DNA of 64,000 nucleotides from Bacteroidota bacterium (GTDB taxonomy: Bacteria; Bacteroidota; Bacteroidia; Bacteroidales; F082): assembly GCA_009773165.1 (NCBI GenBank), contig WOUZ01000002.1:62001-126000 (forward strand). Reading direction: 5' to 3'. The number at the start of each line of letters is the position of its first letter. Position 1 is the first letter of the stretch. Shown here one piece after another: positions 16,210 through 25,394 of this stretch. The position numbers were made by a program, and so were the translations under genes. The notes under the pieces were generated by a model. It saw only the letters and a list, made by a program, of their open reading frames with translations, did no database searches and was not told the DNA's origin.

Positions 16210-16506
16210 ATGTCCCCATGTTGTTATATCCTGTACAGTGAAAGTTTGAAAAAGTTCTCTACAGGAGCATGCCATAATGATTTGGCCGGTCGCATTCAAA
16301 ACCATAACCTTCATACCTATGGAAGCCATCGTTTTACTGCATTGGCAAATGATTGGCAACTGTTTGTTGAAATACCTACAAAAGATTACGCCCATGCAAT
16401 TCGACTTGAGAGGTTGATCAAATCCATGAAAAGCAGCAAATACATTAAAAACTTGAAGAAATACCCTGAGCTTGTGGAGAAAATCATACAACAAACGAGC
16501 ACCTGA
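16210..16506 (+). CDS. Small GIY-YIG nuclease, array unit 2 (altered active site)
   Basis: 98 residues, the same length as unit 1. Residues 60-98 differ from unit 1 at one position, but residues 1-59 differ at 24. CCYILYS is kept, as are R28 (DLAGRIQNHN) and E67, but the YIG motif reads STG at 17-19, so the catalytic tyrosine is lost. The enzyme may be inactive, binding only, or a decaying copy; the intact frame argues against old decay. The stop again lies inside the duplicated tRNA segment. No promoter is visible between the upstream terminator and the ATG. Confidence 0.75.
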   Translation: MSPCCYILYSESLKKFSTGACHNDLAGRIQNHNLHTYGSHRFTALANDWQLFVEIPTKDYAHAIRLERLIKSMKSSKYIKNLKKYPELVEKIIQQTST

Positions 16507-16564
16507 CTCTGCCGAAAGTTTTCGGCACAGGTGGTCCCAGGTTCAAGCCCTGGTGGGCCCACCA
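16497..16564 (+). pseudogene. Partial tRNA copy 2: 3' half with palindrome
   Basis: Same structure as the copy at 16091-16158, with one change in the palindrome (TGCCGAAAGTTTTCGGCA), which still pairs through G-U in RNA. The 37 bases from CAGG to CCA are identical to the intact tRNA. Confidence 0.85.
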
Positions 16565-16566
16565 AC

Positions 16567-16606
16567 AAAAAAGAGGTTTTCTATATTAGACAGCCTCTTT
16601 TTTTTT
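16567..16606 (+). terminator. Terminator after partial tRNA copy 2
   Basis: Stem AAAAAAGAGG/CCTCTTTTTT continuing into further T residues; a duplicate of 16161-16197. The rest of the gap to 16801 is AT-rich with no gene seen. Confidence 0.7.
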
Positions 16607-16801
16607 AGTTACACAAAAATCTTCTATGCTCTGATTAAGAATCCAAACTTTATTAGTCATCTTGGAAACGTATATCGAATTCAAAAATATTATCTCTTTT
16701 AATTCCATTTTGATAGCTTATAATTAATATTTCTATCAAACGAAAAGGAATTATTTGATTATTCAAACTTAAAAATTATCCGGCTATTTGTCAACAAAAT
16801 T

Positions 16802-18865
16802 CTACATTTTGACCAACTTCTTTGTTTCAGTATAATTTATTGTTTCAAGTCGAAGAAGATAAATCCCTTTGGCAAGCGAACTGATGTCCACCTGAAATGG
16901 CATATAGCGGTACTTTTCCTTTATAACCTGCATTCCATTAAAGTTTAATAAAGAGACATTTATCGGAAATCCGGATGCATTATCCTCAGTACTAATTGTA
17001 ACGAATGAATTTGCAGGATTCGGAAATAGGGTAAATTCGGCTTCAGGCATTTGAAGTGCTTTCGATAAGACAAGACCTCCATTGGTTGTTTTGAGGATTT
17101 TGCCATTTCCTCCTACTATATAACCATTGAGATCATCGGTAAACCAAACCGAATTCGACCAACTGCAAGAAAAATATTCCAAACTATTCCAGTTCATGCC
17201 ACCATTATCGGTCTGAAAAAAAGTGCAACCATCACCACTCATATATCCGGTATTCTCATCAACAAAATACATACATAACAATGCATTGAAAAACTGAGTA
17301 GGTAATTTTATCCACGTTACTCCACCATTAGTTGTCTTATAGAAATCTCCCATAAACCCACATGCGTAGCCGACACTTTGATTTACGAAGAAGATATCCA
17401 AAAGTGTTCCTTCGTTGCTGAGACTGGTTTCTAACCATTCAAGTCCGCCATTTATCGTTTTAATTATAGAGGTATATAAGATGCCATAACCCACATTTTC
17501 ATCAATAAAATGAATTCCTCTGACTGGTTTGTCGCTTTCATATATTCTACTCCATGACATTCCTCCGTCATTTGTTTTAAGAATGGCTCCCGATCCATTG
17601 CCCTCACCTGCTACGAAACCTGTATTTTCATCAACAAAAGTTACTTCTGACAGCCATAAATCCGGATAACTTGCCAAAGTATCCCACTGATATCCCCCAT
17701 CTAATGTTTTGTATATTTTCCCATAACCGCAAACCATATAGCCTGTATTTATTCCAGTAAAAAAAACAGAAGTTAGGCGTCCAAAGTCACCATCGGCAGT
17801 TATCTGCCATGTTTCGCCTGCGTTGGTAGTTCTTAAAACCTGGCCATACCTCAAACCCGCCGATACATCATACTGACTAATGGTATAACCAGTATTCACA
17901 TCGGGAAAATGAACATCAACCAACTCGGATTCAGTAACAGAAGAAGTATAATTGACGCAGGTAAGGCCAGCATCCACAGATTTTAATATCCTGCCGTGAT
18001 ATCCTATACCAAATACATAATTGTTGTTGGCAAAACTATAGGACAGGCAATCAGTCATTCCCAAAGGATTCCAGGTGGTTCCGCCATTAGTGGTTTTAAC
18101 CAGTTGTTCATAAGAAAGGGCATAGCCAGTCAGCTCATCTACAAATTGCAAATGTTTTATTGGGCGATTGCTCTGGAAATGTGTCCATGAAAAACCTCCA
18201 TTTGTTGTTTTCATCATGAAATTGTTTTCACCGGCAACGTAACCTTTGAAGGCATCTAGAAAAAAAATGCTCTTTAAATTCAGGTATGGATCGCCGGATA
18301 TACTGGTCCAATTATCACCACCGTCGACAGTTTTGTAAACGGTTCGCATGGAGGCTGCAGCATAGCCTGTATTTTCATCGACAAAGTGAACCGAATAAAC
18401 ATCGCTGTAAATGTCTATAGAAGCCCGCTCCCAGGTTTCGCCACCATCGGTGGTTCGCAACAATTGTCCGTTCATTCCGGCAATAAAACCGAGTATTTCA
18501 TTGAAGAAGTAGAGATTGTTGAATTCTTCGATAGTTCCGCTTTGCAATTCCATCCAGGTTTCACCTCCGTCAGTAGTTTTCATTATAAAACCACTGTCAC
18601 TGGTAATGTAACCGGTTTCAGCATCCGTGAACTCTACAAGCCTTAATGGACGGAAAGTGCCTGAGGATTTGATTTCCCAATTCGTTCCGGCATCAGTTGT
18701 TTTAAGAACCACCCCTTTTTCACCAACGATATAACCTATGGTTTCATTGGGAAAATCAACATCATATAGATGATAACCAAATGGTGTCGGGTTTGACCAG
18801 TTCCACTGTGAATATGAGAAACAGGCAATCATGGAAAAAATAGTGGTTATAATTATTCTTATCAT
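16802..18865 (-). CDS. Secreted BNR/YCF48-like repeat protein with T9SS sorting domain
   Basis: 687 residues. A signal peptide covers about 1-19 (ending SYSQ). The body is a run of about a dozen repeats of 40-45 residues with the pattern 'F.D...GY..G..G...KT.DGG..W', for example VYSVHFVDENTGYAAASM followed by TVYKTVDGGDNW. This is the YCF48/BNR-type propeller repeat, often seen in secreted Bacteroidota proteins. The C-terminus is a type A T9SS sorting domain from FTLFPNPANSFVTIS to TKKLVKM. The likely fate is export to the cell surface; the ligand is unknown. A -7 box is present upstream at 18916-18923. Confidence 0.87.
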   Translation of the reverse strand: MIRIIITTIFSMIACFSYSQWNWSNPTPFGYHLYDVDFPNETIGYIVGEKGVVLKTTDAGTNWEIKSSGTFRPLRLVEFTDAETGYITSDSGFIMKTTDGGETWMELQSGTIEEFNNLYFFNEILGFIAGMNGQLLRTTDGGETWERASIDIYSDVYSVHFVDENTGYAAASMRTVYKTVDGGDNWTSISGDPYLNLKSIFFLDAFKGYVAGENNFMMKTTNGGFSWTHFQSNRPIKHLQFVDELTGYALSYEQLVKTTNGGTTWNPLGMTDCLSYSFANNNYVFGIGYHGRILKSVDAGLTCVNYTSSVTESELVDVHFPDVNTGYTISQYDVSAGLRYGQVLRTTNAGETWQITADGDFGRLTSVFFTGINTGYMVCGYGKIYKTLDGGYQWDTLASYPDLWLSEVTFVDENTGFVAGEGNGSGAILKTNDGGMSWSRIYESDKPVRGIHFIDENVGYGILYTSIIKTINGGLEWLETSLSNEGTLLDIFFVNQSVGYACGFMGDFYKTTNGGVTWIKLPTQFFNALLCMYFVDENTGYMSGDGCTFFQTDNGGMNWNSLEYFSCSWSNSVWFTDDLNGYIVGGNGKILKTTNGGLVLSKALQMPEAEFTLFPNPANSFVTISTEDNASGFPINVSLLNFNGMQVIKEKYRYMPFQVDISSLAKGIYLLRLETINYTETKKLVKM

Positions 18866-19209
18866 AGGAGTTAGATTTTGGATTACAATCTAATTTATCT
18901 GAAGATATAATACATCAAATCTATAAAATTATTCACTTTTGTCAGTTTAAATTATGAGATTCTTCGCTAACCTTTAGAATGACGATGATTTATATGTTAG
19001 TTATAAACTGCTGATTGTCAATTTTAACGAGGTAAGAAATCACAAATTAACTATCCTCTTTAACGTAACAGGACAATATTATTTTAAATCACGAACTCTA
19101 TAATTGAATAGGATTTGTTTGATCACAACAATAAATAATCTTTAAAAAATGAACTACCTTAAATCTTCAATTGAATGAATTTTCTTACTCAATTTATACC
19201 AAACCTATA
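18866..19209. other. 344-base AT-rich gap
   Basis: No gene is seen. It contains a TTAGATT/AATCTAA inverted repeat (18871-18893) in the leader of the BNR-repeat gene and a minus-strand TAGATTTG box at 18916-18923, a plausible promoter for that gene. The rest shows no clear structure. Confidence 0.5.
18916..18923 (-). promoter_or_regulatory. -7 box (TAGATTTG)
   Basis: Minus-strand TAnnTTTG match 50 bases ahead of the ATG at 18865. No spaced -33 was found. Confidence 0.4.
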
Positions 19210-20601
19210 TTATTCTTTGAGTTCATCTTTTGCATTTGGCGGGTAAATAAACGGATATTTCAGGTTAACAGCACGACCTTTTCCAATTGACTCAATCATA
19301 TAAGGTGCCTCTAGTAATGTATTGTAATAATCGTCGATTCCAAGGGCTAAAGCCCTACCAATGGCTCTCATATCAACAGGCTCAATCCAGCGGGGTGAGA
19401 ACCCTGAACGGCCATATGTCATCTCCATCGTGATAGCCATAACCTGATCTTTGTAGTTTACCCACCACCAGCTTTCAGGATAAGTCTTTGATGCAAAACT
19501 ACTTCCTCCTTCAAGAGGTAGGGGCTCTACCATATCTGATCCAAAGTTGCCTGCAAAACTGCTGATGAAATCCAGTTGTTTTTCCCACAAATTAGCCTCC
19601 TCCGAAGCATAACCCTGTGTGCTTGAACCGAAATGTGGAAAGAAAAATGTACGGGTATCGGGTTCGCTGTTTGAAGCATGAAGATTGAGTGCCACAGTTA
19701 TCGCAGAGCCTCCATCCTGCATCAGGTTTTTGGCATACTGGTGTATCACCTTCACTTCAGAGGGGGCTTCATTTTTAAGATTCAGAGGTTCGAGCGGATC
19801 ATAATACCACATCACCTCAAGGTTTTCAGACTGAGTGGTAGTTCTGTAATTTCCAGCGATTACGCCATCAACGTTTTGCATTGGGAAAATGTAAAACTCT
19901 GCCTTAGAAAGAATTTCACGGCTTTGTGCAGAACCTTCCAACAGAAAATCAACAAGTCCTTCAATAACAAATGAAGATGGAGTTTCGGCGGGATGTGTAC
20001 GGGCATGTATAAAAATCCGTTTTTTTTGAGATATTGGAACTCCAAAATTGGTGATTTTAAACAAATGGATAGGGTTTCCTTTTTGAGTGTAACCCGGAGT
20101 TTGAATTTCCAGAAAAGGGCTTCCCTGAATTGTACTCATATAGTATTTCAGATCACTAAATGTATAAGGGTAGAACCTTGCCATCCAAACAGTTGTAGCT
20201 TCAAACTTCTTTTGAATGATAAGTTCGTTCGAGTTAGTCTGGCTTACATCTGCCTCCGAAAACCTCATCCAGTTTTTTTGGTCATAGGAATAAACGGGAA
20301 GGTAGTAATATGGCCATACATTATTTTTGATTGTGAAATTGATGCTTTCCTTATCTGATAGATTGTCAAAGCGTACATACCACCAGGTTCGCCATTCGTT
20401 GGGTAAATCAGCGTTATCATTATCATCAGCAAGGCTTAATTCCCAACTTGTTTCTGATAGTTTTGAAACCAATCCAATGCTACCCGATTCAAAATTATCC
20501 AGTACAATAGCAGTAGGTTCCACACGATCTTTGCGACAACCGGCAATAAACATTCCTACGGTAAACAGTATAATAAACCTGCTAATTAATGATGTTTTCA
20601 T
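19210..20601 (-). CDS. M14 family zinc carboxypeptidase, lipoprotein
   Basis: 463 residues. A lipoprotein signal ends at the lipobox IAGC (C22). An N-terminal beta-sandwich region (about 30-155) resembles the domain preceding cytosolic-type M14 peptidases. The catalytic domain has the HxxE zinc motif in HARTHPAETPSS, then NVDGVIAGNYRT with the substrate arginine, a histidine in NLHASNSEPDTR and the catalytic glutamate in ITMEMTYGRSG. Such enzymes remove C-terminal residues or amino-sugar-linked peptides. The lipobox places it in the periplasm or on the outer membrane. It stands alone, with 164 bases to the next gene on the same strand. Confidence 0.85.
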   Translation of the reverse strand: MKTSLISRFIILFTVGMFIAGCRKDRVEPTAIVLDNFESGSIGLVSKLSETSWELSLADDNDNADLPNEWRTWWYVRFDNLSDKESINFTIKNNVWPYYYLPVYSYDQKNWMRFSEADVSQTNSNELIIQKKFEATTVWMARFYPYTFSDLKYYMSTIQGSPFLEIQTPGYTQKGNPIHLFKITNFGVPISQKKRIFIHARTHPAETPSSFVIEGLVDFLLEGSAQSREILSKAEFYIFPMQNVDGVIAGNYRTTTQSENLEVMWYYDPLEPLNLKNEAPSEVKVIHQYAKNLMQDGGSAITVALNLHASNSEPDTRTFFFPHFGSSTQGYASEEANLWEKQLDFISSFAGNFGSDMVEPLPLEGGSSFASKTYPESWWWVNYKDQVMAITMEMTYGRSGFSPRWIEPVDMRAIGRALALGIDDYYNTLLEAPYMIESIGKGRAVNLKYPFIYPPNAKDELKE

Positions 20602-20765
20602 TTTTTAAAATGATGTTTGTGAGCACAAAGAATTGCCATTCTCGTACCTTAATGTAAAATACACTTTCTGTTAAAACTTGCAATCAGGAGCATTTATTGC
20701 AAACAATTCGAAAACAGAAGACCACTACAAATAATCAAAAATCCTTATTCAAGTTGTCCAAATTA

Positions 20766-22229
20766 TTATAAAACAAATGTCATGATCGACCTCGGCAGAC
20801 TTATGGCTGGAGCAGCTTTTCCATCAATCCACAGGAAGAACTCAGTTTTGATTTCACTTTCGTTCATAACTACAACCACAATTTTGCCATCAGGATTGAG
20901 GTAGGCGGTGCTTATAAGCTGGCTGCGGCTAGGAGATGCAATGATGCGTTTTGCTCCCGGCTGAATAAATTTGGAGAAATGACCTATATAATAATAAGAG
21001 TTGGTAAGGGTTAACTCACTGCTGCGTGTGTCACCATGCATTGGAGCAAAGCAGAAATTTCCAACATGATTAGGTCCACCTGTTTCGTCGAGGAGAATGT
21101 TCCAGTCGGTCCAAGCTACAGCACCATTATTAAAATCATGAATCATTGAGCGGCCATATTCTTCCCCTAAAACCCATGCTTCATAACGAGAAGAGTCAAA
21201 GCTTTCGGCACAGCCTTCAGTAAACATTATTTTTTCATTTGGAAAAGCTTCCTGAACCCTGCGAATATTTTCAAACACAGGCACGCCACCACTCCAGTCT
21301 TCATACCAATGAAACCCCATCCCCCATGCGTACTTCGCAACTTCGGGGTCGGCAAAATATGTGCTTGCCCTTTGATAAATGAGGTCGCGGTTATGATCCC
21401 ACATAACGATATTTTTATCGGCAAAGCCAGCCTTGTGCATGGTTGGTCCAAGATAGTATTTCAGAAAATCACGCTCCTCTTCAGCTGTGTAAATGCAACT
21501 TTCCCAGATTTGCCTTGCCATGGGTTCGTTTTGGATGGTGATACCCCAGACAGGGACACCTTCTTTTTCATACTCCTGAATAAATTTTACGTAATAATCA
21601 GCCCAGCTTTGGTAAAACTCTTTCATCAGTTTGCCCCCAAAAAGCATGTTGTTGTTATCTTTCATCCATGCCGGAGGACTCCAGGGACTGGCATAAAAAA
21701 CAATCTTGTCACCGGCAGCTTCCATAGCTTTTTTTATCATCGGCAGCTTATATCTGCGATCGGGCTCGATATTAAAACTTTTCAGTTCCTTATCTCCCTC
21801 ATTCACATAGGTATAGCTTGCGCTCGAAAAATCGCAACTGTTAATATTGGTCCTAACAAGATTGTATCCAATACCTTTTTCTTTATTGAAGTATGCATCA
21901 AGTACTTCTTGTTGTCTTGCTTCAGGGAGTTTATAAAATGTTTCAGCAGATGCATCAGTTATAGCTCCACCAATGCCCAGCATTTCCTGAAATGTTTTCG
22001 ATGGATCTACAAAAACACAAACCTGTGTTTCGACCGGTTGGCCAAATTCTTTAAATACGAGATTTTCACCTTTAGTGAGACGCAAAGAACTGTCTTTTGC
22101 GGTGGTATAAACAGCCGAAACATGATTTTCGGCCAGGTTAAATTTTTCAACTTTCACTTCAACTTTTGCCGGAGGTGCTGAACAACCGAGTATGAAAACG
22201 GATATTGCAGCAAGGAATGCTTTTTTCAT
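20766..22229 (-). CDS. Glycoside hydrolase family 30 lipoprotein (glucosylceramidase-like)
   Basis: 487 residues with a lipoprotein signal (lipobox ILGC, C16). The TIM barrel has the GH30 hallmarks: GIGGAITDASAETF near the N-terminus, ASPWSPPAWMKDN, the acid/base glutamate in WGITIQNEPMARQ and the nucleophile in IMFTEGCAES. The beta-sandwich side domain lies at the end (about 410-487). GH30 enzymes hydrolyse beta-1,6- or beta-1,3-glucans, glucosylceramide or related beta-glucosides; subfamily and substrate cannot be fixed by eye. It should be a cell-envelope enzyme and may help the other glycosidases in this window. The 193-base gap after its start holds nothing obvious. Confidence 0.87.
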   Translation of the reverse strand: MKKAFLAAISVFILGCSAPPAKVEVKVEKFNLAENHVSAVYTTAKDSSLRLTKGENLVFKEFGQPVETQVCVFVDPSKTFQEMLGIGGAITDASAETFYKLPEARQQEVLDAYFNKEKGIGYNLVRTNINSCDFSSASYTYVNEGDKELKSFNIEPDRRYKLPMIKKAMEAAGDKIVFYASPWSPPAWMKDNNNMLFGGKLMKEFYQSWADYYVKFIQEYEKEGVPVWGITIQNEPMARQIWESCIYTAEEERDFLKYYLGPTMHKAGFADKNIVMWDHNRDLIYQRASTYFADPEVAKYAWGMGFHWYEDWSGGVPVFENIRRVQEAFPNEKIMFTEGCAESFDSSRYEAWVLGEEYGRSMIHDFNNGAVAWTDWNILLDETGGPNHVGNFCFAPMHGDTRSSELTLTNSYYYIGHFSKFIQPGAKRIIASPSRSQLISTAYLNPDGKIVVVVMNESEIKTEFFLWIDGKAAPAISLPRSIMTFVL

Positions 22230-22422
22230 TTGGATACTATTTTTGTTAATTAATTGAAAATCATTTCATTACAAAACAAGCTCTTAATCATTCAAAGATA
22301 AGAAGCTTTTCCGGAAGTCATTCATTGCATTGCAGTTTTTCAACAATTAATTCAATGAAATGACTTGATTACTTTTCAATTCAAAAAGGCGCGTGTGTTT
22401 TGAAGAAATGAACTGTTACGAA

Positions 22423-23655
22423 TTAATATAACATCCTTGTTTTGATGGTATTGGGAATATCCTTCAATTCCGACATAAGGTTTGTTGAAGTTGTACCTTC
22501 TGTGTCAATAATTACATATCCTATTTCAGGGTCCGTTTGGAGGTACTGAGCAGCTATGTTAATATCTTTGCTTGTGAAGACGTGATTGATCTCCTTTAAT
22601 ATACCCGGCATATTTTTATGGATATGTAAAAAGCGTTGCTGGTTCTGATTAGGAGCAAGTGAAATTTGTGGAAAATTGACCGCTCCGATCGTAGATCCAT
22701 TATCGCTGTACCGAATAAGTTTTTCGGCAACTTCGGCACCGATGTTTTCCTGAGCTTCGATCGTATTTCCTCCGATATGAGGTGTAAGTATTACGTTGTC
22801 AAAGGATTGTAAAACAGTCTGGAATTTTTCCGCTGCTGAAGCTGGTTCAACAGGAAAAACATCGGCGGCAACACCTGCTAATGATTCTATGGTTAAATAA
22901 TGGGCCACAGCATCATAATCTACCACACTGCCACGGCTGGCATTGATGAGAACACTACCTTTTTTCATTAGTGAAAGTGTAGCATGTGTGATCATATCTT
23001 TAGTTTGGGGTGTTTCAGGAACGTGAAGTGTGACAGCATCTGAGAGTTTCAATAACTCTTCCAAAGAGCTGCATGAAGTAGCTTTTCCAAGACTTAACTT
23101 TTTCTCAATATCATAATATAACACGTTCATGCCCATTGCTTCTGCAAGAATCGAAACCTGTGATCCAATATGTCCGTAGCCGATAATCCCAAGATTTTTT
23201 CCTCGCACTTCATAGGAGTTGGAAGACAGTTTCAACCATTCACCCCGATGAGCGGCGGCATTTTTTGCAGGTACTTCGCGCAAGAGCATAATGATCTCGG
23301 CTATCACCAACTCAGCAACCGAGCGTGTGTTGGAAAATGGGGCATTGAAAACAGGAATTCCAAGCTGTTTAGCCGATTGAACATCAACCTGATTGGTGCC
23401 AATACTGAAGCACCCCACAGCAATTAAGCGACTTGCTTTTTGAAGAATTTCGTTCGTGAGTGTCGTACGGGAACGAATACCCAGAATATGAATATCTGCA
23501 ATCCTGGCGAGCAACTCATCGTTATCCAAAGCAGTTTTCAGGTATTCAACATTGGTATATCCTGATTGGTGAAACAAAGTTACAGCTGATTGATGTATGC
23601 CTTCAAGAAGCAATACTTTGATATTCTTTTTGTCGAAAGAGTATTTCTTTTCCAT
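22423..23655 (-). CDS. serA: D-3-phosphoglycerate dehydrogenase
   Basis: 410 residues, the E. coli SerA length. The NAD-binding motif is GIIGYGHIGSQ, the catalytic arginine lies in INASRGSVVDYDA and the catalytic histidine in LTPHIGGNTIEAQEN. An ACT domain occupies about 335-410 (NMPGILKEINHVFTSKDINI), the site of serine feedback inhibition in this type. It oxidises 3-phosphoglycerate to 3-phosphohydroxypyruvate, the first step of serine synthesis, in the cytoplasm. No serC or serB is next to it. Confidence 0.92.
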   Translation of the reverse strand: MEKKYSFDKKNIKVLLLEGIHQSAVTLFHQSGYTNVEYLKTALDNDELLARIADIHILGIRSRTTLTNEILQKASRLIAVGCFSIGTNQVDVQSAKQLGIPVFNAPFSNTRSVAELVIAEIIMLLREVPAKNAAAHRGEWLKLSSNSYEVRGKNLGIIGYGHIGSQVSILAEAMGMNVLYYDIEKKLSLGKATSCSSLEELLKLSDAVTLHVPETPQTKDMITHATLSLMKKGSVLINASRGSVVDYDAVAHYLTIESLAGVAADVFPVEPASAAEKFQTVLQSFDNVILTPHIGGNTIEAQENIGAEVAEKLIRYSDNGSTIGAVNFPQISLAPNQNQQRFLHIHKNMPGILKEINHVFTSKDINIAAQYLQTDPEIGYVIIDTEGTTSTNLMSELKDIPNTIKTRMLY

Positions 23656-23780
23656 GTGATGTGTCGTTGGTAAAGCAAAAGTAGTCGGTTGATTTTTTAA
23701 TCAGCAATAAAGTAGATGGATCAGGTGAACAACTAAATGCCATCGGTTGCAGTTTCAGATTTATGATTCCTTCATCATTC

Positions 23781-23812
23781 AAAAAAAAAGACGACCATAA
23801 GATCGCCCTTTT
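23781..23812 (-). terminator. Terminator of the acyl-CoA carboxylase operon
   Basis: On the minus strand GGCGATC-TTAT-GGTCGTC pairs over seven bases (with G-U pairs) and is followed by nine T, just past the carboxyltransferase stop. Confidence 0.75.
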
Positions 23813-23836
23813 CGTTAAGTACAGTAAACCAATCAT

Positions 23837-25372
23837 TTAAAGCGGGATATTACCGTGCTTTTTTGAAGGATTGGTTTTTACTTTGTTTTGTGCCATTTCG
23901 AGAGCTTGAATGAGTTTGGTTCGTGTCTGTCTTGGGTAAATGATTTCATCGATATAACCCAGAGCTGCAGCTTTGTATGGGCTGGCAAAACGCTTGCGGT
24001 AATCAGAGATTGCCTCCAAACGATCTTCTTCGCTTAGCTTATTTTTGTAGATAATATTAACGGCTCCTTCAGGCCCCATCACCGCAATTTCAGCTGTTGG
24101 ATAGGCGAAATTCATGTCGGCACCAATATGCTTACTCGACATAACATCATATGCTCCACCATAGGCTTTTCGGGTAATGACGGTAATTTTTGGCACAGTC
24201 GCTTCGGCAAACGCATACAAAAGTTTCGCACCATGTTTTATAATGCCACCAAATTCCTGAACCGTTCCGGGAAGAAAACCGGGAACATCTTCAAAAGTAA
24301 TAATTGGAATATTAAAAGCGTCGCAGAAACGCACAAAACGAGCTGCTTTAACAGAACTATCAATATCAAGCACTCCTGCAAAAACAGCTGGCTGATTTGC
24401 AACTATTCCTACAGGTTTTCCTGACAAACGTGCGAAACCGATGATGATATTTTTAGCGTAGTAAGACTGAATCTCAAAGAAATTATGTTCATCAACTACC
24501 TTGCTGATGATTTCATGCATGTCGTAAGGTTTGTTTGGATCGTCAGGCACAATTGTGTCAAGGCTGTCATCCTCACGATAAATGTTGTCGGTGCATACTT
24601 TCACAGGAGGATCTTCCATGTTGTTCGAAGGAAGGAAGCTCATCAGTTCGCGAATCATCATCATTGCCTGACTGTCGTCTTCGGCCATCAAATGTGCAAC
24701 ACCGCTTTTGCTGTTGTGGGTGAAAGCGCCACCGAGATCTTCTTTCGTAACCTCTTCATGGGTAACGGTTTTGATAACATCAGGGCCGGTAACAAACATA
24801 TACGAAGTGTCCTTAACCATCATTATGAAATCGGTGATAGCCGGTGAATATACAGCTCCTCCGGCGCATGGTCCGAGGATGGCTGAAATTTGTGGAATGA
24901 CACCTGATGACATTACATTACGGTAAAAAATATCCGCATATCCACCAAGACTTTCGACGCCTTCCTGAATACGGGCACCACCCGAATCATTAAGGCCAAT
25001 AACCGGAGCTCCCATTTTCATAGCAAGATCCATAACCTTAACAATTTTGTCGGCATTGGCGCGGCTTAGCGACCCTCCAAAAACAGTAAAATCTTGTGCG
25101 AATACATAAACAAGTCGCCCATCAATCTTGCCATAACCTGTCACAACACCATCACCAAGGAATTTTTGCTTATCCATATCGAAATCGGTGGTGCGATGCG
25201 TTACAAATTTGTCGACTTCCACAAAGGTGTTAGGGTCCAGTAATTCGAGCAGGCGTTCGCGAGCTGTTAAACGACCGGCATCGTGCTGTTTATTAATACG
25301 GTCTTCGCCTCCACCTAGTTCGGCAAGCCTGTTGTTTTCTTCTAAAAGCTTAAATTTATCTGCTATTGACAT
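23837..25372 (-). CDS. Biotin-dependent acyl-CoA carboxylase, carboxyltransferase subunit
   Basis: 511 residues from the ATG giving MSIADKFK; the longer TTG start would overlap the upstream gene. The two crotonase-like halves are clear: RARL-type [31 protein letters not shown] and [16 protein letters not shown] in the first, and [20 protein letters not shown] with [18 protein letters not shown] in the second. It moves carboxyl from carboxybiotin to an acyl-CoA. The family includes propionyl-CoA carboxylase beta and the methylmalonyl-CoA decarboxylase alpha chain. With a biotin carboxylase and a biotin carrier in the same operon, propionyl- or acetyl-CoA carboxylation is likelier than decarboxylation. 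Confidence 0.92.
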   Translation of the reverse strand: MSIADKFKLLEENNRLAELGGGEDRINKQHDAGRLTARERLLELLDPNTFVEVDKFVTHRTTDFDMDKQKFLGDGVVTGYGKIDGRLVYVFAQDFTVFGGSLSRANADKIVKVMDLAMKMGAPVIGLNDSGGARIQEGVESLGGYADIFYRNVMSSGVIPQISAILGPCAGGAVYSPAITDFIMMVKDTSYMFVTGPDVIKTVTHEEVTKEDLGGAFTHNSKSGVAHLMAEDDSQAMMMIRELMSFLPSNNMEDPPVKVCTDNIYREDDSLDTIVPDDPNKPYDMHEIISKVVDEHNFFEIQSYYAKNIIIGFARLSGKPVGIVANQPAVFAGVLDIDSSVKAARFVRFCDAFNIPIITFEDVPGFLPGTVQEFGGIIKHGAKLLYAFAEATVPKITVITRKAYGGAYDVMSSKHIGADMNFAYPTAEIAVMGPEGAVNIIYKNKLSEEDRLEAISDYRKRFASPYKAAALGYIDEIIYPRQTRTKLIQALEMAQNKVKTNPSKKHGNIPL

Positions 25373-25394
25373 TGTTTGATTTTTTTCGGTTTGA

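Larger units (their letters stand above)
15704..16606 (+). mobile_element. Putative tRNA-targeted GIY-YIG cassette array (two units)
   Basis: Order: intact tRNA, terminator, GIY-YIG gene 1, tRNA 3'-half copy, terminator, GIY-YIG gene 2, tRNA 3'-half copy, terminator. Gene starts and tRNA copies both repeat with a period of 406 bases. From 15984-16197 to 16390-16603 I count six differences in 214 bases, whereas the 5' parts of the two genes are clearly diverged. The layout resembles serial insertion at a tRNA 3' end with re-creation of the target each time. No integrase or transposase is present, so mobility is inferred. Confidence 0.5.

Noticed and set aside
16091-16564. The two tRNA 3'-half copies as functional tRNAs or split tRNAs
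   Set aside because: They lack the 5' acceptor strand and D arm, and the anticodon loop is replaced; no matching 5' half exists between the units.
15759-16606. Classical integron or IS element
   Set aside because: No integrase, transposase or terminal inverted repeats with target duplication were found in or near the segment.
21309-22181. 290-residue plus-strand frame opposite the GH30 gene
   Set aside because: Antisense shadow of a strong coding frame; the translation shows no domain and unusual composition.
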